Shown one piece after another: positions 24,163 through 33,575 of a DNA stretch of 64,000 nt. The first letter of the stretch is position 1, and every line of letters begins with the position of its first letter. The notes below the pieces were generated by a model. That model searched no databases. It was given only the letters and a program-made list of their open reading frames with translations, and was not told where the DNA came from. The DNA is from Roseomonas aeriglobus (GTDB taxonomy: Bacteria; Pseudomonadota; Alphaproteobacteria; Sphingomonadales; Sphingomonadaceae): positions 2,790,001 through 2,854,000 of the forward strand of contig JAFHKN010000002.1 in assembly GCA_016937575.1 (NCBI GenBank). The letters run 5' to 3'. The position numbers and the translations under genes were made by a program.

Positions 24163-24656
24163 TATTCGAACACCAGCTTGCCGCCGTGCCATCCGGTGAA
24201 CCCGGTGAAGCCGACCGCGAACAGCGAGAGGAGCAGCCCGTAGGGCAGCACCGCTTGCTCATAGCCGGTCAGTCGATACCCCCAGCTGGCGCCCAGGATC
24301 GACAACAGCATGACCGCGATCACGAAATGCGTCCAGCTGGCGGAGCGGGCGCGGATGCCTGGGACCAGCAGCAGCTCGACGGTGCCGGCGATTCCGGCGA
24401 GCACGCCGAACAGGAAGCCGGCGCCGGCTGCCCACAGCGCGGCGCGCGCCCAGAAGACGTCGCCCGTCCACCAGTAGAGCAGATCGGCACCCAGCGTGCA
24501 GGTGGTCAATGCGATAGGGAAGGCCACCAGCATCGCGTGGACAGGGTGGCCCGCGACCGCGATCATCGACTCCGTGCGGTGAAATGCCGGATCCTGCACG
24601 ACGGGATCGACGAGCCGGGTTTCGGCGGCACCTTCGCGAGCGGCATCGGTCTTCAT
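24132..24656 (-). CDS. DUF2231 membrane protein
   Basis: A 174-aa protein with four hydrophobic segments. GHPVHAMLVAFPIALTTCTLGADLLYW near residue 36 is the classical DUF2231 opening, and the WTGDVFWARAALWAAGAG and GWHGG segments follow. It is encoded against the surrounding operon, within the gap between the CopD-like gene and coxB, and overlaps the 3' end of the former. DUF2231 proteins often occur near haem-copper oxidases and may bind haem; the function is not established. Confidence 0.78.
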   Translation of the reverse strand: MKTDAAREGAAETRLVDPVVQDPAFHRTESMIAVAGHPVHAMLVAFPIALTTCTLGADLLYWWTGDVFWARAALWAAGAGFLFGVLAGIAGTVELLLVPGIRARSASWTHFVIAVMLLSILGASWGYRLTGYEQAVLPYGLLLSLFAVGFTGFTGWHGGKLVFEYQIGVSSTGS

Positions 24657-24662
24657 GGGTAC

Positions 24663-25346
24663 ATGCGTCTCCCAGCCGGGGCAGGCCGCGCCGGCGTGTG
24701 CGCGACAACGCTCGTCCTGCTGTCGGGTTGCAGCGGCGAACTCTCGACGATCGATCCGGCCGGTCCCTATGCCCGCTCGGTCGCGACGATGTGGTGGGTG
24801 ATGCTTGGCGGGGCGACGCTCCTCGCCGGGCTGGTCTTTGTGCTGCTCGCACTCGCGTTCCGGCGGCGTGGCGGTGAGCGGCGCAGCGCCTCGCCGCGAT
24901 TATGGGTCGGCGCGCTGGGCCTGACGATGCCCGCGGTCGTGCTGCTCGCGCTGGTCGCCTATGCGCTTACGGTCGGCATCGGCACCTTGCCGACGGCGGA
25001 CGCACGTGCCGTGGAAATTGGCGTGACCGCGCGGCAATATGCCTGGGACGTCGTCCATCCCGGCGGCGTCCGCACCGAAAACGTACTGCACATTCCGGCC
25101 CGCCGCCCCGTCGACCTGGTCATCACATCGACGGACGTGATCCACAGCGTCTGGATCCCGCGGCTGGCGGGCAAGATGGATGCGATCCCCGGCCATACCA
25201 ACCGGTTGCGCGTGATCGCCGACAGGCCCGGCACCTATCGCGGGGAGTGCGCCGAATATTGTGGTGTCGGTCACAAGGATCACGGCTTCATCGTCGTCGC
25301 GCACGACGCCGCCGGCTGGACGGCGTTCACAGGGGGCCGGCAATGA
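24663..25346 (+). CDS. coxB: Cytochrome c oxidase subunit II, CuA methionine position altered
   Basis: A 227-aa lipoprotein: the LSGC lipobox near residue 22 anchors it, and two helices (about 42-68 and 82-105) precede the periplasmic cupredoxin domain. CuA ligands are present at His161 (VIHSVWIP), Cys196, Glu198, Cys200 and His204. The position normally filled by the Met ligand is His207, in GHKDH where HxxM is expected. The subunit receives electrons from cytochrome c; no fused cytochrome c domain is seen. The ATG at 24663 overlaps nothing; the stop overlaps ctaD by ATGA. It belongs to the alternative ctaG-coxB-ctaDE oxidase type, not to the main aa3 operon type. Confidence 0.9.
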   Translation: MRLPAGAGRAGVCATTLVLLSGCSGELSTIDPAGPYARSVATMWWVMLGGATLLAGLVFVLLALAFRRRGGERRSASPRLWVGALGLTMPAVVLLALVAYALTVGIGTLPTADARAVEIGVTARQYAWDVVHPGGVRTENVLHIPARRPVDLVITSTDVIHSVWIPRLAGKMDAIPGHTNRLRVIADRPGTYRGECAEYCGVGHKDHGFIVVAHDAAGWTAFTGGRQ

Positions 25347-27790
25347 GCGCGCTGAAACTCCACTACCAGTTGCACGCGATCTGGCGAACCGAGCCCGGCT
25401 GGCGCGGCCATCTGCGATCGGTCAATCACAGCGACATGGGCAAGCGCTTCATCGTCGCGGCCTTCGTGTTCTTTGCGATCGGCGGCGTGCTGGCGATGCT
25501 GATCCGCGCCCAGCTGGCGACGCCGCGCAGCGCCTTCGTCGGCCCTGAAGTCTACAACCAGCTCTTCACGATGCACGGCAGCATCATGATGTTCCTATTC
25601 GCCATCCCCATGTTCGAGGGGCTGACGATGTACCTGTTGCCCAAGATGCTGGGCAGCCGGGATCTCGCCCTTCCGCGGCTGTCGGCGCTCGGCTGGTGGT
25701 GCTATCTGTTCGGCGGCACCATCATCATCGTCGCGATGCTTGCCGGTGTCGCGCCAGATGCGGGCTGGTTCCTGTACCCGCCGTTGTCCGGGAAGACCTA
25801 TACCCCCGGCATCAATTCCGACGTCTGGCTGCTGGGCATTACGTTCGTCGAAATCTCGGCCATGTGCGCCGCGATCGAGATCACGGTGACGATCCTGAAG
25901 TTGCGCGCGGCGGGCATGTCGCTGGACAAGATGCCCATCTTCGCCTGGTATATGCTCGCGACCGCAGGAATGATGGTATTCGGCTTTCCGCCGCTCATCC
26001 TCGGCTCGATCCTGCTGGAGGTGGAACGCGCATTCGGCTGGCCGTTCTACACGCCCGAACTCGGCGGGTCCCCGCTCCTGTGGCAGCATCTGTTCTGGCT
26101 GTTCGGCCATCCGGAAGTGTACATCATCTTCCTGCCCGCCGCGGGCGCGGTTTCGACGATCCTGCCGGTGATGGCGCGCACGCGGCTGCTCGCCCACGGC
26201 GCGATCGTGGCGGCGATTATGGCGCTAGCGTTTCTGAGCTTCGGCCTGTGGGTCCACCACATGTTCACGACCGGCATTCCGCACATGGCGCTGGGCTTTT
26301 TCTCCGCCGCCTCCGCGCTCGTCGCGGTGCCGACCGCCGTGCAGGTCTTCGCCTGGATCGGCACGCTGTGGCAGGGGCGGCCGGACCTGAAGCTCCCGAT
26401 GCTGTACCTGATCGGCTTCTTCATCGTGTTCGTCATCGGCGGGCTGACCGGTGTGATGCTGGCGATGGTCCCGTTCGACGCGCAGGCGCACGATACTGCC
26501 TTCGTGACGGCGCACCTCCACTATGTCCTGGTCGGCGGGTTCGTCTTTCCGATGCTTGCCGCCGCCTATTACTGGCTGCCGCACATCACCGGGCGCGAGC
26601 GGGTCCTGCAGGTGGGCGAAGCGGCGTTCTGGCTGATCTTCATCGGCTTCAACATGACGTTCTTCCTGATGCACCTGACCGGCCTGCTCGGCATGCCGCG
26701 ACGCATCGACACCTATCCGGAGGAGATGGGATGGACCTGGCTCAACCTGCTGTCGTCGGTCGGCGCCTTCCTGCAGGCGTTCGGCTTCGCGCTGGTGGTG
26801 ATCGACGTGCTGCTGCAAATCCGGCTCGGTCGCATGCATCGTCGCAATCCCTGGCGCGCGACCACGCTCGAATGGGCGATGCCGATCCCCTCCCCGACCT
26901 ATAATTTCGCCAGCCTGCCCGTCGTCGCCAGCCGCGATCCGTTGGCCGACGACCCCGACCTGGGCGTCGCGCTCGCGCGTGGCGATGGCCTGCTGGCGAA
27001 CGGACGTTCCGGATGGCGAGAGACCATCGCTGTCGACATGACCAGCGGCACGCCCGAACATGTCGCGATCCTGCCGGGAAATAGCTGGTGGCCGATTCTG
27101 ACGGCGGCGATGCTCGGCGGCTTTTTCCTGGCGATGCTCGCCGGACTATATGTCGTCGCGCCGGTGTTCGTCGTCGCCGTCGTCGGGCTTGGCTGGTGCT
27201 GGGCGTGGAGCAACGGCATCCGCATCGACGTCGGCCCGGTTCCTATCGGCAACGGCCTGTCGCTGCCGACGAGTTTCGAAGCGGTCAGGACCACCGGCTG
27301 GTGGGGCAGTGTGTTCGCGCTGTGCGCCAGCGCGACGCTCTTTACCGCACTGATCTTCGGCTATGTGTTCCTATGGACGATCGCGCCGAACTGGCCGCCA
27401 CCGGCGCTGATCGCGCCATCGCTAGCAGGGCCGCTGCTAGGCGTTGCCGGCGCCGCAGCGGCGGTCGTCGGTAGCCGCAGCGGGCGAAGAACCTTGGGTC
27501 TCGCCGGACAGTTGGCGATCGTCGCGGCGATGGTGTGGCTGCTCGCCGCTGCTCCCAGCCCGTCGAGTCACGCCTATGGCGCGACGAGTGCAATGCTCGC
27601 CGCCTACGCGATCTTTCACGCCGCGCTCGCCGCGATCATGTATGCGTTTCTGATTGCGCGCGCCCGCGCCGGCTTCCACTCGCAGGCGCGCGATGGCGAA
27701 ACGCGGATCGTCCGGTTGTGGAGCGATCACGCCGCGGGTGCCGGCATCGCCGTCATCGCGCTCCTCGCGCTGCCCGGATGGCTGGCATGA
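25343..27790 (+). CDS. ctaD: Cytochrome c oxidase subunits I and III fused
   Basis: An 815-aa fusion. The N-terminal about 560 residues form subunit I with all metal ligands: His78 and His393 for low-spin haem, His256 with cross-linked Tyr260 (GHPEVY), His305 and His306 for CuB, and His391 for the high-spin haem. The K- and D-channel context looks normal. After a linker (about 560-640, with PSPTYNFASLP) the C-terminal part has subunit III-like helices (GSVFALCASATLFTALIFGY). Such I+III fusions are known in caa3-like oxidases. The enzyme reduces oxygen to water and pumps protons at the inner membrane. It overlaps coxB and the following gene by ATGA. Confidence 0.92.
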   Translation: MSALKLHYQLHAIWRTEPGWRGHLRSVNHSDMGKRFIVAAFVFFAIGGVLAMLIRAQLATPRSAFVGPEVYNQLFTMHGSIMMFLFAIPMFEGLTMYLLPKMLGSRDLALPRLSALGWWCYLFGGTIIIVAMLAGVAPDAGWFLYPPLSGKTYTPGINSDVWLLGITFVEISAMCAAIEITVTILKLRAAGMSLDKMPIFAWYMLATAGMMVFGFPPLILGSILLEVERAFGWPFYTPELGGSPLLWQHLFWLFGHPEVYIIFLPAAGAVSTILPVMARTRLLAHGAIVAAIMALAFLSFGLWVHHMFTTGIPHMALGFFSAASALVAVPTAVQVFAWIGTLWQGRPDLKLPMLYLIGFFIVFVIGGLTGVMLAMVPFDAQAHDTAFVTAHLHYVLVGGFVFPMLAAAYYWLPHITGRERVLQVGEAAFWLIFIGFNMTFFLMHLTGLLGMPRRIDTYPEEMGWTWLNLLSSVGAFLQAFGFALVVIDVLLQIRLGRMHRRNPWRATTLEWAMPIPSPTYNFASLPVVASRDPLADDPDLGVALARGDGLLANGRSGWRETIAVDMTSGTPEHVAILPGNSWWPILTAAMLGGFFLAMLAGLYVVAPVFVVAVVGLGWCWAWSNGIRIDVGPVPIGNGLSLPTSFEAVRTTGWWGSVFALCASATLFTALIFGYVFLWTIAPNWPPPALIAPSLAGPLLGVAGAAAAVVGSRSGRRTLGLAGQLAIVAAMVWLLAAAPSPSSHAYGATSAMLAAYAIFHAALAAIMYAFLIARARAGFHSQARDGETRIVRLWSDHAAGAGIAVIALLALPGWLA

Positions 27791-28080
27791 GGGTGCTGCT
27801 GCGCCTTTCGGCCGGCCTGATCGGCTGGACGGTCGCCTTCTGCCTGATCTACGCGTTGCACGGCCTGGGGTGCGCAGGCGCCTGGGACGCGAGCCGCTTT
27901 CGCTGGGCGATGCTGGTGGCGTGGGGCATCTCGATCGCCGCGACGCTGGGCGTTGCCCTCTGGCTGACTCGCCGCCGCCGGACGGGCCTCGACCGGGCCG
28001 CCGCGGCGCTGGGCTGGGTCGGCCTCGCTGCGACCATCATCACCTTTATCCCCATCGCGATCGTGCCCGCCTGCGCCTGA
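27787..28080 (+). CDS. Small membrane protein of the oxidase operon
   Basis: A 97-aa protein with three hydrophobic helices (about 5-27, 40-60 and 72-93), starting in an ATGA overlap with the ctaD fusion. There are no recognised motifs apart from two cysteines (GLGCAG and the C-terminal PACA). By position it could be a small oxidase subunit or an assembly protein; this is inference. It ends 17 bp before the patatin gene. Confidence 0.65.
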   Translation: MRVLLRLSAGLIGWTVAFCLIYALHGLGCAGAWDASRFRWAMLVAWGISIAATLGVALWLTRRRRTGLDRAAAALGWVGLAATIITFIPIAIVPACA

Positions 28081-28097
28081 ACCCGGAGGAGACCATC

Positions 28098-29135
28098 ATG
28101 CCATCGTCATCGACCGAGCAGGACAGCACGGCACCGCGGATCGGCCTGGCACTCCAGGGCGGGGGTGCCCATGGCGCCTATGGCTGGGGCGTCATCGACC
28201 AGTTGCTGGAAAGCGGCGCCCGCATCGCGGCCGTCAGCGGTGCGAGCGCCGGCGCCTTGAACGGCGCCGCGCTCGTCACCGGCTTGTCGGAGGGCGGGCC
28301 CGACGGCGCCCGCGCCGCGTTGGAGCGGCTCTGGCGTACGATCGCAGATCGGTCGCCCCTGCGCGCGCTCGACTGGAGTCCCCTGGACACCTCCTGGTTG
28401 GAGCCCTGGCTCGGTCGAAGCTTCGACACGGCGAAGCTTGCAGGCCGGTATTTCCTGCCGTTCACGCCCGGCATCGCTGATATGCGCACGCTGCGGACGG
28501 TCGTGGCCGATGCGATCGACCTGGATCGGCTGCGCGATGCCGACGCTGTCCCTCTCCACGTATCGGCGACCCGTGTGACGACCGGAGCCGCAACGATCTT
28601 CGAGGGCGCCGCGATCACCCTCGATGCGCTGATGGCCTCGGCCTGCCTGCCCGACATCTTCGCGGCGGTCGAAATCGATGGGGACCTCTATTGGGACGGT
28701 GGTTTCTCGGCCAATCCGCCGCTCGAACCGCTCGTGCTCGATAATCACGTGACCGACCTGATCGTCGCGCAGATCACGCCGTTCGAAGGTGCCGCGCCCG
28801 GGCGCGATCCCGCGTCCATCGCTCGTCGTACGAGCGACATTGCGTTCAACGCCGCGCTGGTGCGCGATCTCGCCGCCTTGACCGCGGTTCAAAAGATCGC
28901 GCGCGATGTCGTCGGCGTCGATCCGCGCCTCGACGCGCTCGCGGCGATGCGGCTGCACCTGATCGCGCCGCCCGGCTCGTTGCTTTCGTCGAGCAAGCTC
29001 GACACGCGATGGTCGCAGATCGAGCGCCTGCGCGATCTCGGTCGCCACCACGCCGCGGCGTGGCTCGCGACGAACGGTCCGAGCATCGGCTGTCGCTCGA
29101 CGCTCGATGCACTTCCACCGGAGCTTGCAGCATGA
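28098..29135 (+). CDS. Patatin-like phospholipase
   Basis: A 345-aa cytosolic-looking patatin-domain hydrolase. It has the oxyanion loop GGGAHGAYGWG (residues 21-31), the nucleophile elbow GASAG with Ser50, and the catalytic Asp in WDGGFSANPP near residue 200, so the Ser-Asp dyad is complete. Such enzymes release fatty acids from phospholipids or polyhydroxyalkanoate-like esters. CCGGAGGAGA precedes the ATG. The gene lies 17 bp after the oxidase-operon membrane gene, and its stop overlaps the next start (ATGA), so it is part of the same transcript. Its link with respiration is not obvious. Confidence 0.9.
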   Translation: MPSSSTEQDSTAPRIGLALQGGGAHGAYGWGVIDQLLESGARIAAVSGASAGALNGAALVTGLSEGGPDGARAALERLWRTIADRSPLRALDWSPLDTSWLEPWLGRSFDTAKLAGRYFLPFTPGIADMRTLRTVVADAIDLDRLRDADAVPLHVSATRVTTGAATIFEGAAITLDALMASACLPDIFAAVEIDGDLYWDGGFSANPPLEPLVLDNHVTDLIVAQITPFEGAAPGRDPASIARRTSDIAFNAALVRDLAALTAVQKIARDVVGVDPRLDALAAMRLHLIAPPGSLLSSSKLDTRWSQIERLRDLGRHHAAAWLATNGPSIGCRSTLDALPPELAA

Positions 29136-31516
29136 CCCGTTTGCGACGCAGCATCTTCCTGACGCTCCAGAGTCTCGCCGGACTGCTCGGCGCCGCGATG
29201 ATCGCCCTGGGCGCGTGGCTCGTGGTCCTCGGCGGCAGCGCCTATTATCTGTCTGCCGGCGCCCTGCTTCTGTTCGGAGCGGTCACCGCCTGGCGCGGGC
29301 GAGCTAAGCTCGCGGTCGGCGCAGGTGTCGCCGCGCTTGGCCTCACCCTGATCTGGTCGCTCATCGAGATCGCCGGCAAGGGCTGGATGTCGTCATGGGG
29401 GTTCGATCTCGCGGGCCGCGTGGGGCTGCTCGGCGCACTGGTGGGGGCAGCGGCGATTGCCGGCGTTGCGCCGCTTGGTCCGCGCCCGGGAAGACGGCTC
29501 GCAATCGGCGGCGCCGGGGTCCTAGCCCTCGTCGCCTGCGTGTTGGTCGCGGTCTGGGAGCGCCCGGTGGCTCCACGGGGCACGGCCCTTGTCGGCTCCG
29601 GCCCGAGCGATACCGACTGGACGGCGTTTGGAGGGACCAATGCCGGCACGCGCTTCTCCCCGGCAACGCAGATCACGCCCGCGAATGTCGCAGGATTGCG
29701 CGAGGCCTGGCGCTTCCGCACCGGCGATATGTCGGCAGGAGACGGGCGCGTCTTCTTTTCCGCCCAGAATACGCCGTTGAAGGTCGGCGACACGCTCTAT
29801 GTCTGCTCGGCCCGCAACCGCGTCTTCGCACTCGATCCGGCGACGGGACGGGAGAAGTGGCGCTTCGTCCCGACGATCGCATCCCGGACGCTCGAATCGG
29901 CCTTCTCGGTCGCCTGCCGCACGGTGGGCTATCATGCCGCAGCCGGTGCCGATCCAACCGCGTCGTGCAGCCGCCGCGTCTTCGTCGCCGTCGCCGATGG
30001 CCGACTGATCGCACTCGACGCTGCAACCGGGCGTCGTTGTAGCGGCTTCGGCCGCGACGGCACCGTGGATCTGACGATGGGCATGGGTCTGAGCGAACCC
30101 GGCCACGCATCGAGCAATTCCGGGCCGGCCGTCATTGGCGATATGGTCGTCGTCGGCCAGCAGGTTAGCGACAATCAACGCCGCGACGCACCGTCCGGCG
30201 TGGTGCGCGCCTATGACGCGACTACAGGCGCGTTGCGCTGGGCGTGGGATGCCAAGCGCCCCGATGCGCGCGCGCCGCTCGCCAGAGGCGCGACGTGGCC
30301 CAAGGGTACGCCCAATGTGTGGAACGTGATTTCGGGCGACGCGACGCTTGGCCTGGTGCTTCTGGCGACGGGGAACGCCGGCAACGACCATTGGGCCGGC
30401 AACCGCGATCCGGAGGATGACCGCTACAGCAGTGCCGTCGTCGCCGTCGACCTCCAGACCGGCGCGACGCGTTGGGCATTCCGGACGGTCGAACACGACC
30501 GGTTCGACTATGATCTGGGCGCACAGCCGGTGCTGCTGACGATGCCGATCGATGGCGAACGGCGCAGCGTCGTGGTTCAGGCGACGAAAACGGGGTCGAT
30601 CTTCCTTCTCGATGCAAGGACGGGGCAGCCGCTCGCGCCGGTGGCATATCGCCCCGCCCCGGGCGGTGGCATGCCGGGCGAACAATTGTCGCCGGTGCAA
30701 CCACAGTCCGTAGCGTTTCCCAACCTGTCCGGTCGCCCCGGCTCCGACCCCGAACGGCTCGATGCACGTCATAGTTGGGGGCTTACGCCTCTCGATGCGG
30801 CGCTGTGCCGGATCCAGTTCCACCGCATGCGGTACGACGGCATCTACACGCCGCCGACCGACAAGGGCCTGGGCACGCTTTTGTTTCCCGGCACTGTCGG
30901 CGGAATGAATTGGGGCGGGATTGCCATCGACTTGAATCGGGGCGTGATCATCAGCAACCACAGCCGCTTGCCAAATCGCGTCCAGCTTATCCCGCGCGCG
31001 CAGGTTTCCGACCCGCCGATCGGCGATGGCGGACGGCGCCCCGACCAGGCGGTCGCTCCGCAAAAGGGCGCGCCTTATGGCGTCGACCGACCGATGTGGC
31101 TGTCGCCGCTCGGCGTTCCCTGCATCGCCCCGCCCTGGGGTTATATCGCCGCGACCGATCTGAGAACGCGACAGCTGCTGTGGTCGCAACCGCTCGGAAC
31201 CGGACGCGACACCGGCCCCTTGGGTGTGCCGTCTGGCCTGCGCATCGTCATCGGCACGCCCAACCTGGGCGGGGCCGTAACGACGGCGAGCGGTCTGGCG
31301 TTCATCGCAGCCGCACAGGACAATTATCTGCGCGCCTTCGAAACGAGCAGCGGGCGCCTCCTGTGGTCGGCGCGCCTTCCCGCAGGCGGCCAATCCTCCG
31401 CCATGACGTACATGCATCGCGGGCGGCAATATGTGGCGATCAGCGCAACCGGCCACGCCCGCTTCGAAACAACGGTAGGAGATACACTAATGGTCTTCGC
31501 CCTCCCCCAATCTTGA
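29132..31516 (+). CDS. Membrane-bound PQQ-dependent dehydrogenase (glucose/quinate type)
   Basis: A 794-aa inner-membrane quinoprotein. Residues 1-130 hold four to five helices, as in membrane glucose and quinate/shikimate dehydrogenases. Residues 150-790 form the periplasmic eight-bladed propeller with the order DWTAFGGTNAGTRFSP, LYVCSARNRVFALDPATG, WNVISGDATLGLVLLATGN and the C-terminal MTYMHRGRQYVAISATGH. It oxidises a sugar or cyclic polyol and passes electrons to ubiquinone, which would feed respiration through the oxidase in the same operon. PQQ synthesis genes are not in the window. The exact substrate cannot be told; gcd-like or quinate-like are both possible. Confidence 0.85.
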   Translation: MTRLRRSIFLTLQSLAGLLGAAMIALGAWLVVLGGSAYYLSAGALLLFGAVTAWRGRAKLAVGAGVAALGLTLIWSLIEIAGKGWMSSWGFDLAGRVGLLGALVGAAAIAGVAPLGPRPGRRLAIGGAGVLALVACVLVAVWERPVAPRGTALVGSGPSDTDWTAFGGTNAGTRFSPATQITPANVAGLREAWRFRTGDMSAGDGRVFFSAQNTPLKVGDTLYVCSARNRVFALDPATGREKWRFVPTIASRTLESAFSVACRTVGYHAAAGADPTASCSRRVFVAVADGRLIALDAATGRRCSGFGRDGTVDLTMGMGLSEPGHASSNSGPAVIGDMVVVGQQVSDNQRRDAPSGVVRAYDATTGALRWAWDAKRPDARAPLARGATWPKGTPNVWNVISGDATLGLVLLATGNAGNDHWAGNRDPEDDRYSSAVVAVDLQTGATRWAFRTVEHDRFDYDLGAQPVLLTMPIDGERRSVVVQATKTGSIFLLDARTGQPLAPVAYRPAPGGGMPGEQLSPVQPQSVAFPNLSGRPGSDPERLDARHSWGLTPLDAALCRIQFHRMRYDGIYTPPTDKGLGTLLFPGTVGGMNWGGIAIDLNRGVIISNHSRLPNRVQLIPRAQVSDPPIGDGGRRPDQAVAPQKGAPYGVDRPMWLSPLGVPCIAPPWGYIAATDLRTRQLLWSQPLGTGRDTGPLGVPSGLRIVIGTPNLGGAVTTASGLAFIAAAQDNYLRAFETSSGRLLWSARLPAGGQSSAMTYMHRGRQYVAISATGHARFETTVGDTLMVFALPQS

Positions 31517-31700
31517 CCTTTTCAGGCGCTGATCATCCCTGGATTAGCGGCGAAAGATCCGAAGAAAGCCGGTGCGACGCGCTCAACGTACAGTTCTTCC
31601 AGCGGTGCCGATCACGACGGTTTGACGGCGCGGTGCAGGGATTCGGAAGATGGGGTGCGTTTGGGCCTCCGATTGAATCGGACTGGGGACGATTGAATTC

Positions 31701-33575
31701 TTATGCTCGGATCACGCCAGTCGTAAATTGCTTCAAACGCTTCGTCAGCCAACGCCGCTTATTGCAATGCTGAATGCCGATTAGATCACCAGCGGGCAGC
31801 ATGGCATCGAGAAGGGCGTCCAGCACCTCGGTGCCGGTAACGTTACGCTGAGTCGCGAAAACGAAGACGATCTGCTGCCCGTTTGCCAAGTCACGCACGC
31901 TTGCGAGAAGCCACTTCACACCAGCGATACCGGCCGTCAATCGGATTAACTCATCCTGCTTCTCGGCTTCGAGTGCACGAAGTGCGGTAGACTCCTCAAT
32001 GGTCGAGGATATCCGCCGCACCTCCTGTTCGGCTGCAATAGCCGCATCTAGCTGGGGCTCGAATGTCTCAATAAGCTGTTCCCGTCCCGTAGCGTACCCG
32101 TAGCGAACGATGCGTTCGAGTGCCGCGGTCAATAATCCAGGCTCGCCGCGTGCCGCCTCGAGCAAGGATGCAACACCTGCTTCGTTGCCTGAATCGAGCA
32201 ACGCGTCACCATGTCGGAAGCGCGAGCCATGTGCGTCGGGAAATCTTTCCAGGATTGTAGCAAAGGCATCGGCGCCCTGTTGAGGACCATCGATTACTTC
32301 CACCAACTGTGCGAGCCGGTGCTGTCCTTCATAATCGAGTCCCTCGCCCCCGGCATGGTCCTCCAGCGCCTGCCGTTCCGCCCCCAAGCTCTGACGGCCA
32401 TCAAATTCTTCGGTCCAGCTTTCGTCGGCGCTGTCGTGCCATTCAGCGTCAAGTCGATCGGTGACAACAGGCAAAGCCGGGCCGAGCAGCACGGCGGCGG
32501 CGGATTCCGCAAATGGCGGCGGCAACTGCGGCACCACATTCAGTGCGGAAAGCCGCTGGGACAGAGACGGATGCGTATCGTCGAGATCTCGTTGCCGGGT
32601 AAGAGCTCGTGCCAGCACATCGGAGGCAGTCTCATCCGGTGGAGTGAACACGATCTCACCAAGCAGCCGATACGGCGACGAGGGCGGGTCGGGCCGCTCC
32701 ACTGCCTGCGTCCAGATTAATGACCAGCCTTCTTGCCAGCGCGCGCTTTGATACGCGATCCTGATCAAGGCGTTGCCCATGCTGGCAGCCCCAACGATCC
32801 TTGCAGCAAGCGCATCCGCCTCATACTCTTGCCGACGCGCGAGCACGAAGCTGTAGGCAGCAAACCAAGGGCCGTACCAGCGGAAAAAGCGCCGCAGCCC
32901 GCCAGCCACGATGCCGCGGGAAAGCCGCTCACCTAACTGGGACCACCGCATACGGATATGGTAGATGAAAGATGCTGTCCGACCATGAGCGCCAGCGAAA
33001 TGGCCTATTTCATGCGCAATGACGGCCTCGACTTCTTCAGGCGCCAGAGCCTGAAGCAAGGGTAAACCGAGGAAGAGAATGTTGCGGGATGGCAGAAACA
33101 AGAACCGAGGATATTGCGTAATCGCCGCGTTCATTTCGCCGGTGATACGGACTTCGTGGATGCGAGGCCCCTCGGTCGCGGACCGCAAGGCGTGGATGGA
33201 TTGGTGCAAGCGCGGCGCCTCCGTTCCATCAATTGCGATGCCGTCCGGCCGTGGCCATTCGACACGCAGCGCCAGGATCAAACTCAACGCAACGGTACCG
33301 ATGGGGATCAACAACTTGATCCCGCCGGCCGCTGCGCCGGGATGCGCCGCCAGAAACACGATGATCCCGAGAATAAGGCCGAAGAACAGGACCAGGATGG
33401 CAGCAAGCACGACATAGCCGAGCATTCCCGCTGCCAGCACACGGAAGCCATGAGTGCGCGGGCTGTCCGCAGCCAGAAGCTCAAGTCGCTCAATCATCGG
33501 CGCAAAGCGCTGCTCCAGCACCACGGCTCGGCCCCATTCGTTCGAATCAACATCCTCTACCCGAATTGACCGCAT
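31701..33575 (-). CDS. M48-family metallopeptidase with C-terminal tetratricopeptide-like region
   Basis: A 624-aa membrane peptidase. Two helices (about residues 35-90) precede the M48 catalytic region with HEIGHFAGAHG (zinc site) near residue 190 and EYEADALAA near 255, the downstream Glu ligand. A second half (about 380-600) is helical and TPR-like (GLDYEGQHRLAQLVEVIDGP...), ending in a small domain of unknown role. M48 proteins (HtpX, Oma1, BepA types) handle misfolded membrane proteins. The start at 33575 has GGCAGGT upstream; the long open frame beyond it lacks coding character. It is the last clear gene before the putative attachment site. Confidence 0.82.
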   Translation of the reverse strand: MRSIRVEDVDSNEWGRAVVLEQRFAPMIERLELLAADSPRTHGFRVLAAGMLGYVVLAAILVLFFGLILGIIVFLAAHPGAAAGGIKLLIPIGTVALSLILALRVEWPRPDGIAIDGTEAPRLHQSIHALRSATEGPRIHEVRITGEMNAAITQYPRFLFLPSRNILFLGLPLLQALAPEEVEAVIAHEIGHFAGAHGRTASFIYHIRMRWSQLGERLSRGIVAGGLRRFFRWYGPWFAAYSFVLARRQEYEADALAARIVGAASMGNALIRIAYQSARWQEGWSLIWTQAVERPDPPSSPYRLLGEIVFTPPDETASDVLARALTRQRDLDDTHPSLSQRLSALNVVPQLPPPFAESAAAVLLGPALPVVTDRLDAEWHDSADESWTEEFDGRQSLGAERQALEDHAGGEGLDYEGQHRLAQLVEVIDGPQQGADAFATILERFPDAHGSRFRHGDALLDSGNEAGVASLLEAARGEPGLLTAALERIVRYGYATGREQLIETFEPQLDAAIAAEQEVRRISSTIEESTALRALEAEKQDELIRLTAGIAGVKWLLASVRDLANGQQIVFVFATQRNVTGTEVLDALLDAMLPAGDLIGIQHCNKRRWLTKRLKQFTTGVIRA

